Positions 17,127 through 24,301 of a DNA stretch of 64,000 nucleotides are shown in pieces. The stretch is from Mesobacterium pallidum (GTDB lineage: Bacteria > Pseudomonadota > Alphaproteobacteria > Rhodobacterales > Rhodobacteraceae), in assembly GCF_019966535.1 (NCBI RefSeq), contig NZ_JAIMID010000004.1, forward strand, positions 297,204 through 361,203, written 5' to 3'. The position numbers and the translations under genes were made by a program. Every line of letters begins with the position of its first letter. Positions within the stretch are counted from its first letter, which is position 1. Under the pieces are notes generated by a model. That model was not told where the DNA came from. It worked only from the letters and a program-made list of their open reading frames with translations, and did no database searches.

Positions 17127-17636
17127 ATGACCGAACAGAATCAATCAGAAACGGCAACCCCGCCCAAGAAGCCGCGTCGGTCCGCGAACGCGGACAAGTG
17201 GGGCGCGAAGGTAATGGAGCAGGGTTTCTGCATGATCCCGTCGCTGCTGCTGCGCGCGCAACGCCGGCTGCACCTGAACCCGTCTCAGCTCGCCGTCCTG
17301 CTTCAGATCATCGATCACTGGTGGGACGCCGCACGCAAACCGTACCCGAGCAAGAAGGAGCTTTCCTCCCGCCTCGGCATCAGCGAGCGCCAGGTGCAGC
17401 GGTACATCACCGACCTGGAAAACGAAGGGCTCCTGCGCCGGCAGGAGCGCTATGGCGATCACGGTGGTCGGCAGACCAACATGTACGACCTGCAGGGCCT
17501 TGTCGACAAACTCGCCGAGATCGAGCCCGAGTTCCGCGAGGCGCGTGAGTTGGCGCGCAAGAGCCGGAAGGCTGCTGCCTCCCCTGGCTGGCGTCCCAAG
17601 AAGAAGACCGGGGCGGACAAGGACGGCCCCAGCTAA
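17127..17636 (+). CDS. Winged helix-turn-helix early protein
   Basis: 169 aa from ATG 17127, with AAGGAGA a few bases upstream; the longer frame starting at 17079 lacks such a site. Residues about 40-130 form a winged-helix domain: LHLNPSQLAVLLQIIDHWWD, then SKKELSSRLGISERQVQRYI as recognition helix region, then TDLENEGLLRRQERYG and a GGRQTNMYDL wing. The C-terminus is basic. This arrangement is typical of plasmid or phage replication regulators and early transcription factors. As first gene of the early operon it probably controls it or opens the replication origin. Confidence 0.8.
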   Translation: MTEQNQSETATPPKKPRRSANADKWGAKVMEQGFCMIPSLLLRAQRRLHLNPSQLAVLLQIIDHWWDAARKPYPSKKELSSRLGISERQVQRYITDLENEGLLRRQERYGDHGGRQTNMYDLQGLVDKLAEIEPEFREARELARKSRKAAASPGWRPKKKTGADKDGPS

Positions 17637-17745
17637 ACCCGACTGACCCAGTCCACCCGAAGACCTCACCACGAAGCAGCAAGATGCGCTGCTTCGAACG
17701 ATCCCGCACGTCCAGATTTTCGAAGGCCAAGAAGAAAGGCGCCGC

Positions 17746-17985
17746 ATGAACCAACATTCCAAACACAGCATCGATCGGTCGCGTCGCCCTTTTGGCGCCG
17801 GAAGCGGCGCCATGGACGCCGAATTCACGCGGGAGTGGCGGTGCCATGACTGCGGGAGGCTCCTCGGCAAGACCAACGGCAGTCAGATGCAGATCCGCCG
17901 GAAGCCGCTCGATTATGTTGTCGGGTTTCCGGTGCTTGCGACCTGTCCCGGCTGCGGGTCGCTGAACGTGACGAGCAAGCCGTAA
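17746..17985 (+). CDS. Com-like zinc-ribbon protein
   Basis: 79 aa. Two CxxC pairs, CHDC (near residue 33) and CPGC (near residue 68), frame a basic segment, in the pattern WRC..C..LLGK ... CPGCGSLN. This is close to the phage Mu Com family, whose founder binds an RNA hairpin and exposes the start of the mom gene; the spacing between the pairs is longer here. The N-terminal 22 residues before MDAEF are basic and may not belong, in which case ATG 17812 is the start. Two strong hairpins follow this gene, the second touching the next start codon. Confidence 0.65.
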   Translation: MNQHSKHSIDRSRRPFGAGSGAMDAEFTREWRCHDCGRLLGKTNGSQMQIRRKPLDYVVGFPVLATCPGCGSLNVTSKP

Positions 17986-18003
17986 GCGCGCGGCAACGCG
18001 CGC
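17986..18003 (+). other. Hairpin with GCAA tetraloop after the Com-like gene
   Basis: GCGCGCG (17986-17992) and CGCGCGC (17997-18003) pair perfectly around GCAA, a GNRA tetraloop, directly after the TAA stop. No T-run follows, so it is more likely an RNA-stability or protein-binding hairpin than a terminator. Confidence 0.6.
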
Positions 18004-18067
18004 ATTCACCCAACCCCCTGAAATCCAAGAGACGCGCGACGTCCTGACCTGGCCACGAGAAGGCGCC

Positions 18068-18094
18068 GGACGCCTGGCCGCAAGGCAGGCGTCC
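18068..18094 (+). promoter_or_regulatory. 9-bp hairpin abutting the start codon of the sigma-like gene
   Basis: GGACGCCTG (18068-18076) pairs exactly with CAGGCGTCC (18086-18094) around GCCGCAAGG. The ATG of the next gene begins at 18096, one base after the helix, and the only Shine-Dalgarno-like sequence (AAGG) lies in the loop. Translation of the sigma-like gene should therefore depend on opening this hairpin. Confidence 0.6.
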
Positions 18095-18095
18095 A

Positions 18096-18818
18096 ATGTC
18101 CATCGCGTGGCACGCGATCCGCGATCATCTTACCGATTCATCTTCCAAGCTTAACTTCCAGCGCAGTTTCGACGCCATCCGGCGCACGCAGGCCGCCCTC
18201 GCGCCGTTCCGCGATCCGGCGACCCTGCTGGACGGGCTGCACCGCACCGCCGGCGATCCGGCCCGGAAGAACGTGATCCTCGCCGCGCTGGTCGGGGCGG
18301 CTCAGGGCGACGGGCCCGCGTCCGACTGCGCGCTGACGCTGCTGTTGCTGGCGCTCTGGCCCGGCCTTGACGCCATCCGCCGCCGGTCGCTCTGGCGCAG
18401 GCTCGGCAGCGCCGACGAGATCGCGTCCGACGTTTTGGCGCGCACCACCGAGGCGGTCCGCAGCCTCGACCTCGGGCGCGTCAACTGGATCGCGGCCACG
18501 GTGCTGCGCAACGTCGAGCGCGACATGATCCGCGTGCGCCAGCGTGACACGGCGCGCGAACATCTCGCCAGCGGCGCCGATCCCGACGAGGTGGCGGACA
18601 GCGGCGACAGCGGGATCGGCGCGGCCGGGTACGCAAAGCTGAACGGCGCCGTGCGGAAGCTGCTCGGCGACGACGCCCTGCTGGTGATCCGCGTGGCGAT
18701 CGAGGGCTTCTCGCAGGCCGAGGTCGCGGTCGAGCTGGGCCTGACCGAAGCCGCCGCCCGCAAGCGGTACCAGCGCGCGATGCGCCGGCTGCACGCTGCC
18801 CTCGAGGAAATCCCCTGA
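18096..18818 (+). CDS. Sigma-70 region 4-like phage transcription factor
   Basis: 240 aa. The C-terminal 60 residues read as sigma region 4: LVIRVAIEGFSQAEVAVELG then LTEAAARKRYQRAMRRLHAAL, the helix-turn-helix that contacts the -35 element. The middle (SADEIASDVLARTTEAVRSL, NWIAATVLRNVERDMIRVRQ) resembles the sigma-2 core helix of ECF-type factors. Such a protein would direct RNA polymerase to phage promoters. The N-terminal 60 residues are unassigned. Its start is masked by a hairpin. Confidence 0.72.
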   Translation: MSIAWHAIRDHLTDSSSKLNFQRSFDAIRRTQAALAPFRDPATLLDGLHRTAGDPARKNVILAALVGAAQGDGPASDCALTLLLLALWPGLDAIRRRSLWRRLGSADEIASDVLARTTEAVRSLDLGRVNWIAATVLRNVERDMIRVRQRDTAREHLASGADPDEVADSGDSGIGAAGYAKLNGAVRKLLGDDALLVIRVAIEGFSQAEVAVELGLTEAAARKRYQRAMRRLHAALEEIP

Positions 18819-18823
18819 GCCGA

Positions 18824-18893
18824 TGTCCCGATCCGGTCCCGCCGGTGGCTTTTTCCATTCGAGCGCCCAGAGCGCCTTCCCTCCAACCGAAAG
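18824..18893 (+). repeat. Repeated 70-base leader, copy 1
   Basis: This intergenic segment matches 20328-20398 over its whole length, from TGTCCCGATCCGGTC through GGTGGCTTTT to CTCCAACYGAAAG, and in both cases ends about ten bases before an ATG. Internally a GCGC...GCGC hairpin (AGCGCCCAGAGCGC) replaces the GACGC...GCGTC hairpin of copy 2, so pairing is kept while the bases differ. Confidence 0.7.
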
Positions 18894-18902
18894 CAGACAC
18901 GC

Positions 18903-19097
18903 ATGAACCGCACTGCCGATCTGTCGCTCGAGGATTTCAGGCGTCTTCCGGGGCTCTATCGCCGCTGGGAGCTGACCGAGGTCTGCGAGCCCAACCGCAA
19001 CTATCAGATCGAGGACGCCGGCACCCACGCCGACGGGACGCCACTGCTGGCGATCTACGTCGCCGAGCCCGCGCCCGACGCCCGCGAGGCCGCCTGA
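18903..19097 (+). CDS. Small hypothetical early protein
   Basis: 64 aa. The start is placed at ATG 18903 directly after the repeated leader. The protein contains LEDFRRLPGLYRRWELTEVC and a strand-like end (LLAIYVAEPAPD) with mixed charge and no membrane segment. Its stop overlaps a possible start of the next gene (TGATG). The family is not recognised; the context is the replication and recombination operon. Confidence 0.62.
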   Translation: MNRTADLSLEDFRRLPGLYRRWELTEVCEPNRNYQIEDAGTHADGTPLLAIYVAEPAPDAREAA

Positions 19098-19135
19098 TGG
19101 GCCTCCTCGATCAATTCATCTCACGGAGAACCGCC

Positions 19136-19432
19136 ATGCCGGACCAGCCGGACGACATCACCCGTCTTCGCAAGGCGAGCTACGCGCTCGAAGATCTCCC
19201 CGAAACCATCGCCTTCCCGCAGCGCGCGGGTGACGAGCCGCGCGAGCCGCTGCCGGTCGTCGAGGCGACCGTCGACGAGATCGCCTTCGCGATCGTGGAA
19301 GCGGAGCGCGAGAGCACGGCCGCCTACCGCCGCGCCGATGCGCTGAAGCGGCTCTACAAGCTCGCCCGCGAGGCCGGATGCATCGGTGCAGATCGCGCCG
19401 CCGCCGCAGTCATGAAGAAGGAGGGCCAGTGA
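19136..19432 (+). CDS. Small helical early protein
   Basis: 98 aa from ATG 19136, which has GGAGA 9 bases upstream; ATG 19097, overlapping the previous stop, is the alternative and would add 13 residues. The protein is acidic and mostly helical (VDEIAFAIVEAERESTAAYR, ADALKRLYKLAREAG) and ends in KKEGQ. It is joined to the AAA ATPase gene by a TGATG overlap, so it may be a partner of that ATPase. The function is unknown. Confidence 0.65.
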   Translation: MPDQPDDITRLRKASYALEDLPETIAFPQRAGDEPREPLPVVEATVDEIAFAIVEAERESTAAYRRADALKRLYKLAREAGCIGADRAAAAVMKKEGQ

Positions 19433-20307
19433 TGGCCCTTCCAATCATCGGCGCCGACGAGCGGCTCGCGCAGCGCAAGGGGATCAAGGGCGTCATCTTC
19501 GGCCGGTCCGGCATCGGCAAGACCAGCCTGCTCTGGACGCTGAATGCCTCGACCACGCTCTTCCTCGACCTCGAGGCCGGGGATCTGGCGGTCGAGGGGC
19601 TGGAGATCGACACGCTCCGGCCCCGCACCTGGAAGGAATGCCGCGATTTCGCGGTGTTCATCGGCGGGCCGAACCCGGCGCTGCGCGAGGATCAGCCCTA
19701 CAGCCAGGCGCATTTCGACGAGGTCTGCGGGCGCTACGGCGATCCGGCGGTGATCGGGAAGTACGAGACCGTCTTCATCGACTCGATCACCGTTGCCGGG
19801 CGGCTCTGCTTCCAATGGTGCCGTGGGCAGCCCGAGGCGTTCTCCGAGAAGACCGGCAAGCCCGACATCCGCGGCGCCTACGGGCTGCATGGCCGCGAGA
19901 TGATCGGCTGGCTGACCCATCTGCAGCACACGCGCGGCAAGCATGTCTGGTTCGTGGGCATCCTCGACGAGCGGCTCGACGACTTCAATCGCAAGGTCTT
20001 CCATCCCCAGATCGACGGCTCGAAGACCGGGCTCGAGCTGCCGGGCATCGTGGATCAGGTCATCACCATGGCCGACATCCCGGACCCCGGCGGCCAGCCG
20101 CAGCGCGCCTTCGTCTGCCAGACGCTGAACCCCTGGGGGTATCCCGCCAAGGACCGCTCCGGTCGCCTCGACCGGGTCGAGGCCCCGCATCTCGGACGGC
20201 TGATGGAGAAGATCCAGCGCCCCGCGGCGCCTGCCTCCGAACGCCTGACCTGGCCGCCGGTGACGCCCACCGATCCCGCGCCCGCGCAGGAGCCCGGACA
20301 TGGCTGA
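19432..20307 (+). CDS. Phage RecA-like AAA ATPase (AAA_24 type)
   Basis: 291 aa from ATG 19432 (TGATG overlap). Walker A is GRSGIGKTS (24-32). A Walker B-like strand VFIDSITV lies near residue 117, and VWFVGILDERLDD follows. The C-terminal tail is rich in P, A and E. Such ATPases occur in phage recombination modules next to a DUF669-like annealing protein and nucleases, as here. It probably acts in single-strand annealing or replication; which DNA structure it uses cannot be read from the sequence. Confidence 0.82.
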   Translation: MALPIIGADERLAQRKGIKGVIFGRSGIGKTSLLWTLNASTTLFLDLEAGDLAVEGLEIDTLRPRTWKECRDFAVFIGGPNPALREDQPYSQAHFDEVCGRYGDPAVIGKYETVFIDSITVAGRLCFQWCRGQPEAFSEKTGKPDIRGAYGLHGREMIGWLTHLQHTRGKHVWFVGILDERLDDFNRKVFHPQIDGSKTGLELPGIVDQVITMADIPDPGGQPQRAFVCQTLNPWGYPAKDRSGRLDRVEAPHLGRLMEKIQRPAAPASERLTWPPVTPTDPAPAQEPGHG

Positions 20308-20327
20308 GCGCCTCTTGCCATGCCCGG

Positions 20328-20398
20328 TGTCCCGATCCGGTCGCCGGGGTGGCTTTTCCCATCTGACGCCGCTGCGCGTCCCATCCTCCAACTGAAAG
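20328..20398 (+). repeat. Repeated 70-base leader, copy 2
   Basis: Second copy of the segment at 18824-18893, again immediately before a gene start. It keeps TGTCCCGATCCGGTC, GTGGCTTTT and the CTCCAACTGAAAGG ribosome-binding end. Its internal hairpin is GACGC-CGCTGC-GCGTC. The conserved position and structure suggest a cis-acting RNA element or phage promoter/leader unit. Confidence 0.7.
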
Positions 20399-20408
20399 GA
20401 GCCGCGCA

Positions 20409-21032
20409 ATGTCCGGACCCTGGAACGACTTCAACTCCGCCCAATCCAACACCAACGTCATCCCCAAGGGCACGCTCGCCAAGGTGCGTCTGACGCTCCG
20501 CCCCGGCGGCTTCGACGACCCCTCGCAGGGCTGGACCGGTGGCTGGGCGCGCCGCGCCACCACCGGCGCCGTCTATCTCGATGCCGAATACACTGTGCTC
20601 GAAGGCCCCTATGCCCGGCGCAAGGTCTGGTCGCTGATCGGCCTCTACAGCCCGAAGGGCCCGGACTGGGCCAACATGGGGCGCGGACTGATCCGCGGCA
20701 TCCTCAACTCGGCGCGCGGCGTGTCCGACAAGGACAACTCGCCCGAGGCGCAGGCCCGCCGCCGCATCAACGGGTTCGGCGATCTCGACGGTGTCGAGTT
20801 CGTCGCCCGCATCGACATCGGCACCGACACCAACGGCGAGGACAAGAACGAGATCCGCGCCGCGGTCACCCCCGATCACCGTGACTATGCCGCGTTGATG
20901 GGCACGGTCGCGCCGCAGGTCTCCGCCGCCCCTGCGCAGGGCCACGCCGCGCAGCAGCCCACCACGGCCACCCAGCCCAGCCAGCCCGCATCCGCCACCG
21001 GCGCCGCCGGTCGGCCGAGCTGGGCGCAGTAA
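20409..21032 (+). CDS. DUF669-like single-strand DNA-binding/annealing protein
   Basis: 207 aa. The sequence MSGPWNDFNSAQSNTNVIPK, then GTLAKVRLTLRPGGFDD, YLDAEYTVLEGPYARRKVWS and GVEFVARIDIGTDTNGEDKN, matches the layout of DUF669-type phage proteins: an OB-like beta-rich core followed by a flexible A/Q/P/T-rich tail. It lies between the AAA ATPase and the SF2 helicase, a standard recombination cassette. A single-strand binding role is inferred from family and context. The start has GAAAGGAG upstream. Confidence 0.72.
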   Translation: MSGPWNDFNSAQSNTNVIPKGTLAKVRLTLRPGGFDDPSQGWTGGWARRATTGAVYLDAEYTVLEGPYARRKVWSLIGLYSPKGPDWANMGRGLIRGILNSARGVSDKDNSPEAQARRRINGFGDLDGVEFVARIDIGTDTNGEDKNEIRAAVTPDHRDYAALMGTVAPQVSAAPAQGHAAQQPTTATQPSQPASATGAAGRPSWAQ

Positions 21033-21046
21033 GGGGGAGACCGGCC

Positions 21047-22735
21047 ATGCGCCTGCGCCCCCGCCAGAAGACCTTCGTCGAGCGCAGCGTGGCTGCGCTC
21101 GCCTCCCGCGGCAACACGCTGGGCGTGGCACCCACCGGTGCGGGCAAGACCATCATGCTCTCGGCGGTCACCGGCGAGATGATCGGCGACGGGGCCAAGG
21201 CCTGCGTGCTGGCGCATCGCGACGAGCTGACGGCGCAGAACCGCACCAAGTTCCAGCGCGTGGTGCCGGGCGTCGCCACCTCGGTCATCGACGCCACGGA
21301 AAAGTCCTGGGGCGGCCAGGTGGCCTTCGCCATGGTGCCGACGCTGGCGCGGGCTTCGAACCTCGCCGACATGCCGCGCCTCGATCTGCTGGTCGTGGAT
21401 GAGGCGCACCATGCCGTCGCCGACAGCTACCGCCGCATCATCGACCGGGTGCGCGAGGCCAATCCCGACGCCCGCATCTTCGGGGTCACGGCGACGCCGA
21501 ACCGGGGCGACAGGAAGGGCCTGCGCGAGGTCTTCGACAACGTGGCCGATCAGGTGCGGCTGGGCGAACTGATCGCCTCGGGCCATCTGGTGCCGCCGCG
21601 CACCTTCGTCATCGACGTGGGCGTGCAGGACGAGCTGCGCTCGGTCCGCAAGACCATGTCGGATTTCGACATGGCGGAAGTGGCCGGCATCATGGACCGC
21701 GCCCCCGTCACCGACGAGGTGATCCGCCACTGGAAGGAGAAGGCGGGCGACCGGCAGACCGTGGTGTTCTGCTCCACTGTGGCCCACGCCGAGCACGTCA
21801 CCGACGCGTTCAGGGCAGCCGGCGTGTCCGCCGTGCTGATCCACGGCGATCTGGCGGCCGAGACCCGCAAGGCGATCCTCGCCGACTACGCGGCGGGCAG
21901 CATCCGCGTCGTCGTCAACGTGGCGGTGCTGACCGAGGGCTGGGACCATCCGCCAACCTCCTGCGTCGTGCTGCTGCGGCCCAGCTCCTACAAGTCCACC
22001 ATGATCCAGATGGTCGGGCGCGGCCTGCGCACCGTCGATCCCGAGGAACACCCGGGCATCGTGAAGACCGACTGCGTCGTTCTGGATTTCGGGACGTCGA
22101 GCCTGATCCACGGCACGCTGGAACAGGATGTCGATCTCGACGGCAAGACCGAAACCGGCGAGGCGCCGACCAAGACCTGTCCTGCCTGCGAGGCGGAGAT
22201 CCCGCTGGCCGCCACCGAATGCCCGCTCTGCGGCGAGGCGTTCCCGCGGGAGGACGAAGAGACCGGTGAAGGTGGCGGTGCTGCGCCGCTGTCGGGCTTC
22301 ATGATGACGGAAATCGACCTGCTGAAGCGGTCCAGCTTCGCCTGGGTCGACCTCTACGGCACGGACGACGCGCTGATGGCCACGGGCTTCACAGCCTGGG
22401 GCGGCATCTTCTGGCTGGACGGGGTCTGGTACGCCATCGGCGGGGCGAAGGGCGATCGCCCCCACCTGTTGGGTGTCGGTGAGCGCACTGTCTGCCTCGC
22501 GCAGGCCGACGACTGGCTGAACACCCACGAGACCGACGAGAGCGCCTTCAAGACCCGGTCCTGGCTGCGCCAGCCGCCGACCGAGAAGCAGCTGCAGTAC
22601 CTGCCGCCCGAGTGCCGCCATGACTTCGGCCTGACGCGCTACCGCGCCTCGGCGCTGATGACCTTCGGTTTCAACAAGCGCGCCATCCGGCAGCTGATCG
22701 ACAGCGCGGCCAGCCCCGAACGGAGGGCGGCATGA
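21047..22735 (+). CDS. SF2 DNA helicase (DEAH type) with zinc fingers
   Basis: 562 aa. Motif I is PTGAGKT (29-35) and motif II is DEAH (118-121), followed by VTATPNRGD and the C-terminal helicase core (VNVAVLTEGWDHP, QMVGRGLRT). After the helicase comes a four-cysteine module CPACEAEIPLAATECPLCGE and a C-terminal domain with many W and Y. It resembles phage UvsW/RadD-like helicases involved in branch migration and recombination-dependent replication. It starts 14 bases after the DUF669-like gene. Confidence 0.9.
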   Translation: MRLRPRQKTFVERSVAALASRGNTLGVAPTGAGKTIMLSAVTGEMIGDGAKACVLAHRDELTAQNRTKFQRVVPGVATSVIDATEKSWGGQVAFAMVPTLARASNLADMPRLDLLVVDEAHHAVADSYRRIIDRVREANPDARIFGVTATPNRGDRKGLREVFDNVADQVRLGELIASGHLVPPRTFVIDVGVQDELRSVRKTMSDFDMAEVAGIMDRAPVTDEVIRHWKEKAGDRQTVVFCSTVAHAEHVTDAFRAAGVSAVLIHGDLAAETRKAILADYAAGSIRVVVNVAVLTEGWDHPPTSCVVLLRPSSYKSTMIQMVGRGLRTVDPEEHPGIVKTDCVVLDFGTSSLIHGTLEQDVDLDGKTETGEAPTKTCPACEAEIPLAATECPLCGEAFPREDEETGEGGGAAPLSGFMMTEIDLLKRSSFAWVDLYGTDDALMATGFTAWGGIFWLDGVWYAIGGAKGDRPHLLGVGERTVCLAQADDWLNTHETDESAFKTRSWLRQPPTEKQLQYLPPECRHDFGLTRYRASALMTFGFNKRAIRQLIDSAASPERRAA

Positions 22736-22738
22736 TCC

Positions 22739-23149
22739 ATGTCCACCTCAACCCCAATCACAGCCGAGAACCGGCGGCGGCTCTGGCATCCGCGTGGAAC
22801 GCTCTGTGCTGTCTGCCGGCAACCCACCCGTGGCTTTGGCTGGTTCGATCCGCACCGGTCGAAGCGGCCCCGGCCCTCGGTCTGGTTCTGCTCGATGCCC
22901 TGCCAGTCCTTCTGGACGCGCTTGGCCAGGGAGCGTTTCGCCATGGTTGACCTGACCGAGGAGGAGCGCGCCGCGATCACCGCCACCATGAAGCGCGTCG
23001 CCCTGCTGATGGACGAGATCGGCTGGGCCACCCCGCTTGCGGATCTGACCGAGGCGCAGGTGCGCGCGCTGATCGAGGAGGCCGTCGAGGGCTTCCGCGA
23101 GGCCATGTCCGACATCGCAAGGGCCAACGCGCCGGAGGTGCCGTTCTAA
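22739..23149 (+). CDS. Small zinc-finger protein with helical C-terminus
   Basis: 136 aa. The N-terminal half has CAVC (near residue 23) and a second CSMPC pair (near residue 51), with many W, F, R and P, a likely treble-clef zinc site. The C-terminal half is acidic and helical (LTEEERAAITATMKRVALLM, LTEAQVRALIEEAVEGFREA). It may belong to the DUF6511 family found in related phages, but I cannot confirm this. TAATG coupling to the next gene places it in the recombination operon. Another ATG at 22732 opens a different, shadow frame. Confidence 0.72.
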   Translation: MSTSTPITAENRRRLWHPRGTLCAVCRQPTRGFGWFDPHRSKRPRPSVWFCSMPCQSFWTRLARERFAMVDLTEEERAAITATMKRVALLMDEIGWATPLADLTEAQVRALIEEAVEGFREAMSDIARANAPEVPF

Positions 23150-23547
23150 TGAAAACGTGCAGCAAATGCAGCGAAGAGAAGACGGCGGTGGAGTTTGGCG
23201 TGCGGCGCCGGAGCCCCGATGGCCTACAGGCTTGGTGCCGGGATTGCCGCCGGGAATATCAGCGTGCCTATGCGCAGAACTTCCGCGATCCCGAAAGGCA
23301 TCGGGAGGCGCAGCGCCGCTATCGGCTGCGCCACGCCGAGAAGAACCGAGCGCACAGCATCGTCAGGAGCGCCGTCAAGGCGTGCCGGATCATCGTGCCG
23401 GTCTGGTGTCAGCGCTGCAGCTGCGTGACCGATCTCGAAGCGCATCACCACGACTATGACGCGCCGCTCTCGGTCGAATGGCTCTGCTCGACCTGCCACG
23501 GGCTCGCCCACCGCAGCTACGAGGGAGTCCAGCATGCTGGACTATAA
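23149..23547 (+). CDS. HNH-like zinc endonuclease
   Basis: 132 aa. An N-terminal CSKC...CRDC zinc knuckle (residues 4-29, of the kind seen in endonuclease VII-like proteins) is followed by a basic helix with many R, Y and H, then CQRC, the motif DLEAHHHDYDAPLS, and CSTCH. The HHHD segment between cysteine pairs is the expected HNH core. It may cut branched DNA or assist packaging. The start overlaps the previous stop (TAATG). Confidence 0.75.
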   Translation: MKTCSKCSEEKTAVEFGVRRRSPDGLQAWCRDCRREYQRAYAQNFRDPERHREAQRRYRLRHAEKNRAHSIVRSAVKACRIIVPVWCQRCSCVTDLEAHHHDYDAPLSVEWLCSTCHGLAHRSYEGVQHAGL

Positions 23548-24301
23548 CCGCCGCCCCAGCTTCGCCGACCGGGTCAACGCCGCCGTCGATCGGGCGCTGA
23601 CCGCCGATCAGGCTACGCGGCCGCCCCGCGACTATCTCGGCGGATCCCGCCTCGGCCATGCCTGCGAGCGTGCCCTGCAGTTCGAGTTCACGGCGACGCC
23701 GAAGGACGAGGGCCAGGACTTCAGCGGCCAGTCGCTGCGCATCTTCGCCATCGGCCACGCGCTCGAGGATCTGGCCGTCGCCTGGCTGCGCGGCGCGGGC
23801 TTCGACCTCTACACGCGCAAGGGCAACCGGCCAGATGGCGGCCAGTTCGGGTTCTCCGTCGCGGGCGGGCGCATCCGCGGTCATGTCGACGGCATCATCG
23901 CATCCGGGCCCGATGGCTTCGGTCTCGCCGTTCCCGCGCTCTGGGAATGCAAGACGATGAACGCGAAGAACTGGCGCGCCTGCATCAAGGACGGCGTCAC
24001 GAAATCCAAGCCGGTCTACGCGGCCCAGATCGCCCTCTACCAAGCCTACATGGAAGGGGCGGTCCCCGGCATCTCGGCCGCGCCGGCGCTCTTCACCGCG
24101 ATCAACAAGGACACCGCCGAGCTTCACCATGAGCTGGTGCCCTTCGACGCGGATCTCGCGCAGCGCATGTCCGACCGGGGCGTGCGGATCCTGCAGGCGA
24201 CCGATGCGGGCGAGCTTCTGCCACGCGTCGCCACCACGCCCGACTTCTTCGAATGCCGCTTCTGCCCGTGGTCCGAGCGCTGCTGGAGGCTTCCCACATG
24301 A
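23534..24301 (+). CDS. PD-(D/E)XK exonuclease, Cas4/RecB-like
   Basis: 255 aa from ATG 23534 with GAGGGAG upstream. The fold is marked by GHACERALQFEF, then GHALEDLAVAWL, HVDGIIAS with the metal-binding D, ALWECKTMN with the E-x-K pair, and a helix AAQIALYQAYM. The C-terminus carries CRFCPWSERCW, and with the cysteine near the start (C37) could hold an iron-sulfur cluster as in Cas4 and AddB. It likely makes single-strand tails for the annealing proteins of this operon. The HNH and primase-helicase genes overlap it on either side. Confidence 0.85.
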   Translation: MLDYNRRPSFADRVNAAVDRALTADQATRPPRDYLGGSRLGHACERALQFEFTATPKDEGQDFSGQSLRIFAIGHALEDLAVAWLRGAGFDLYTRKGNRPDGGQFGFSVAGGRIRGHVDGIIASGPDGFGLAVPALWECKTMNAKNWRACIKDGVTKSKPVYAAQIALYQAYMEGAVPGISAAPALFTAINKDTAELHHELVPFDADLAQRMSDRGVRILQATDAGELLPRVATTPDFFECRFCPWSERCWRLPT

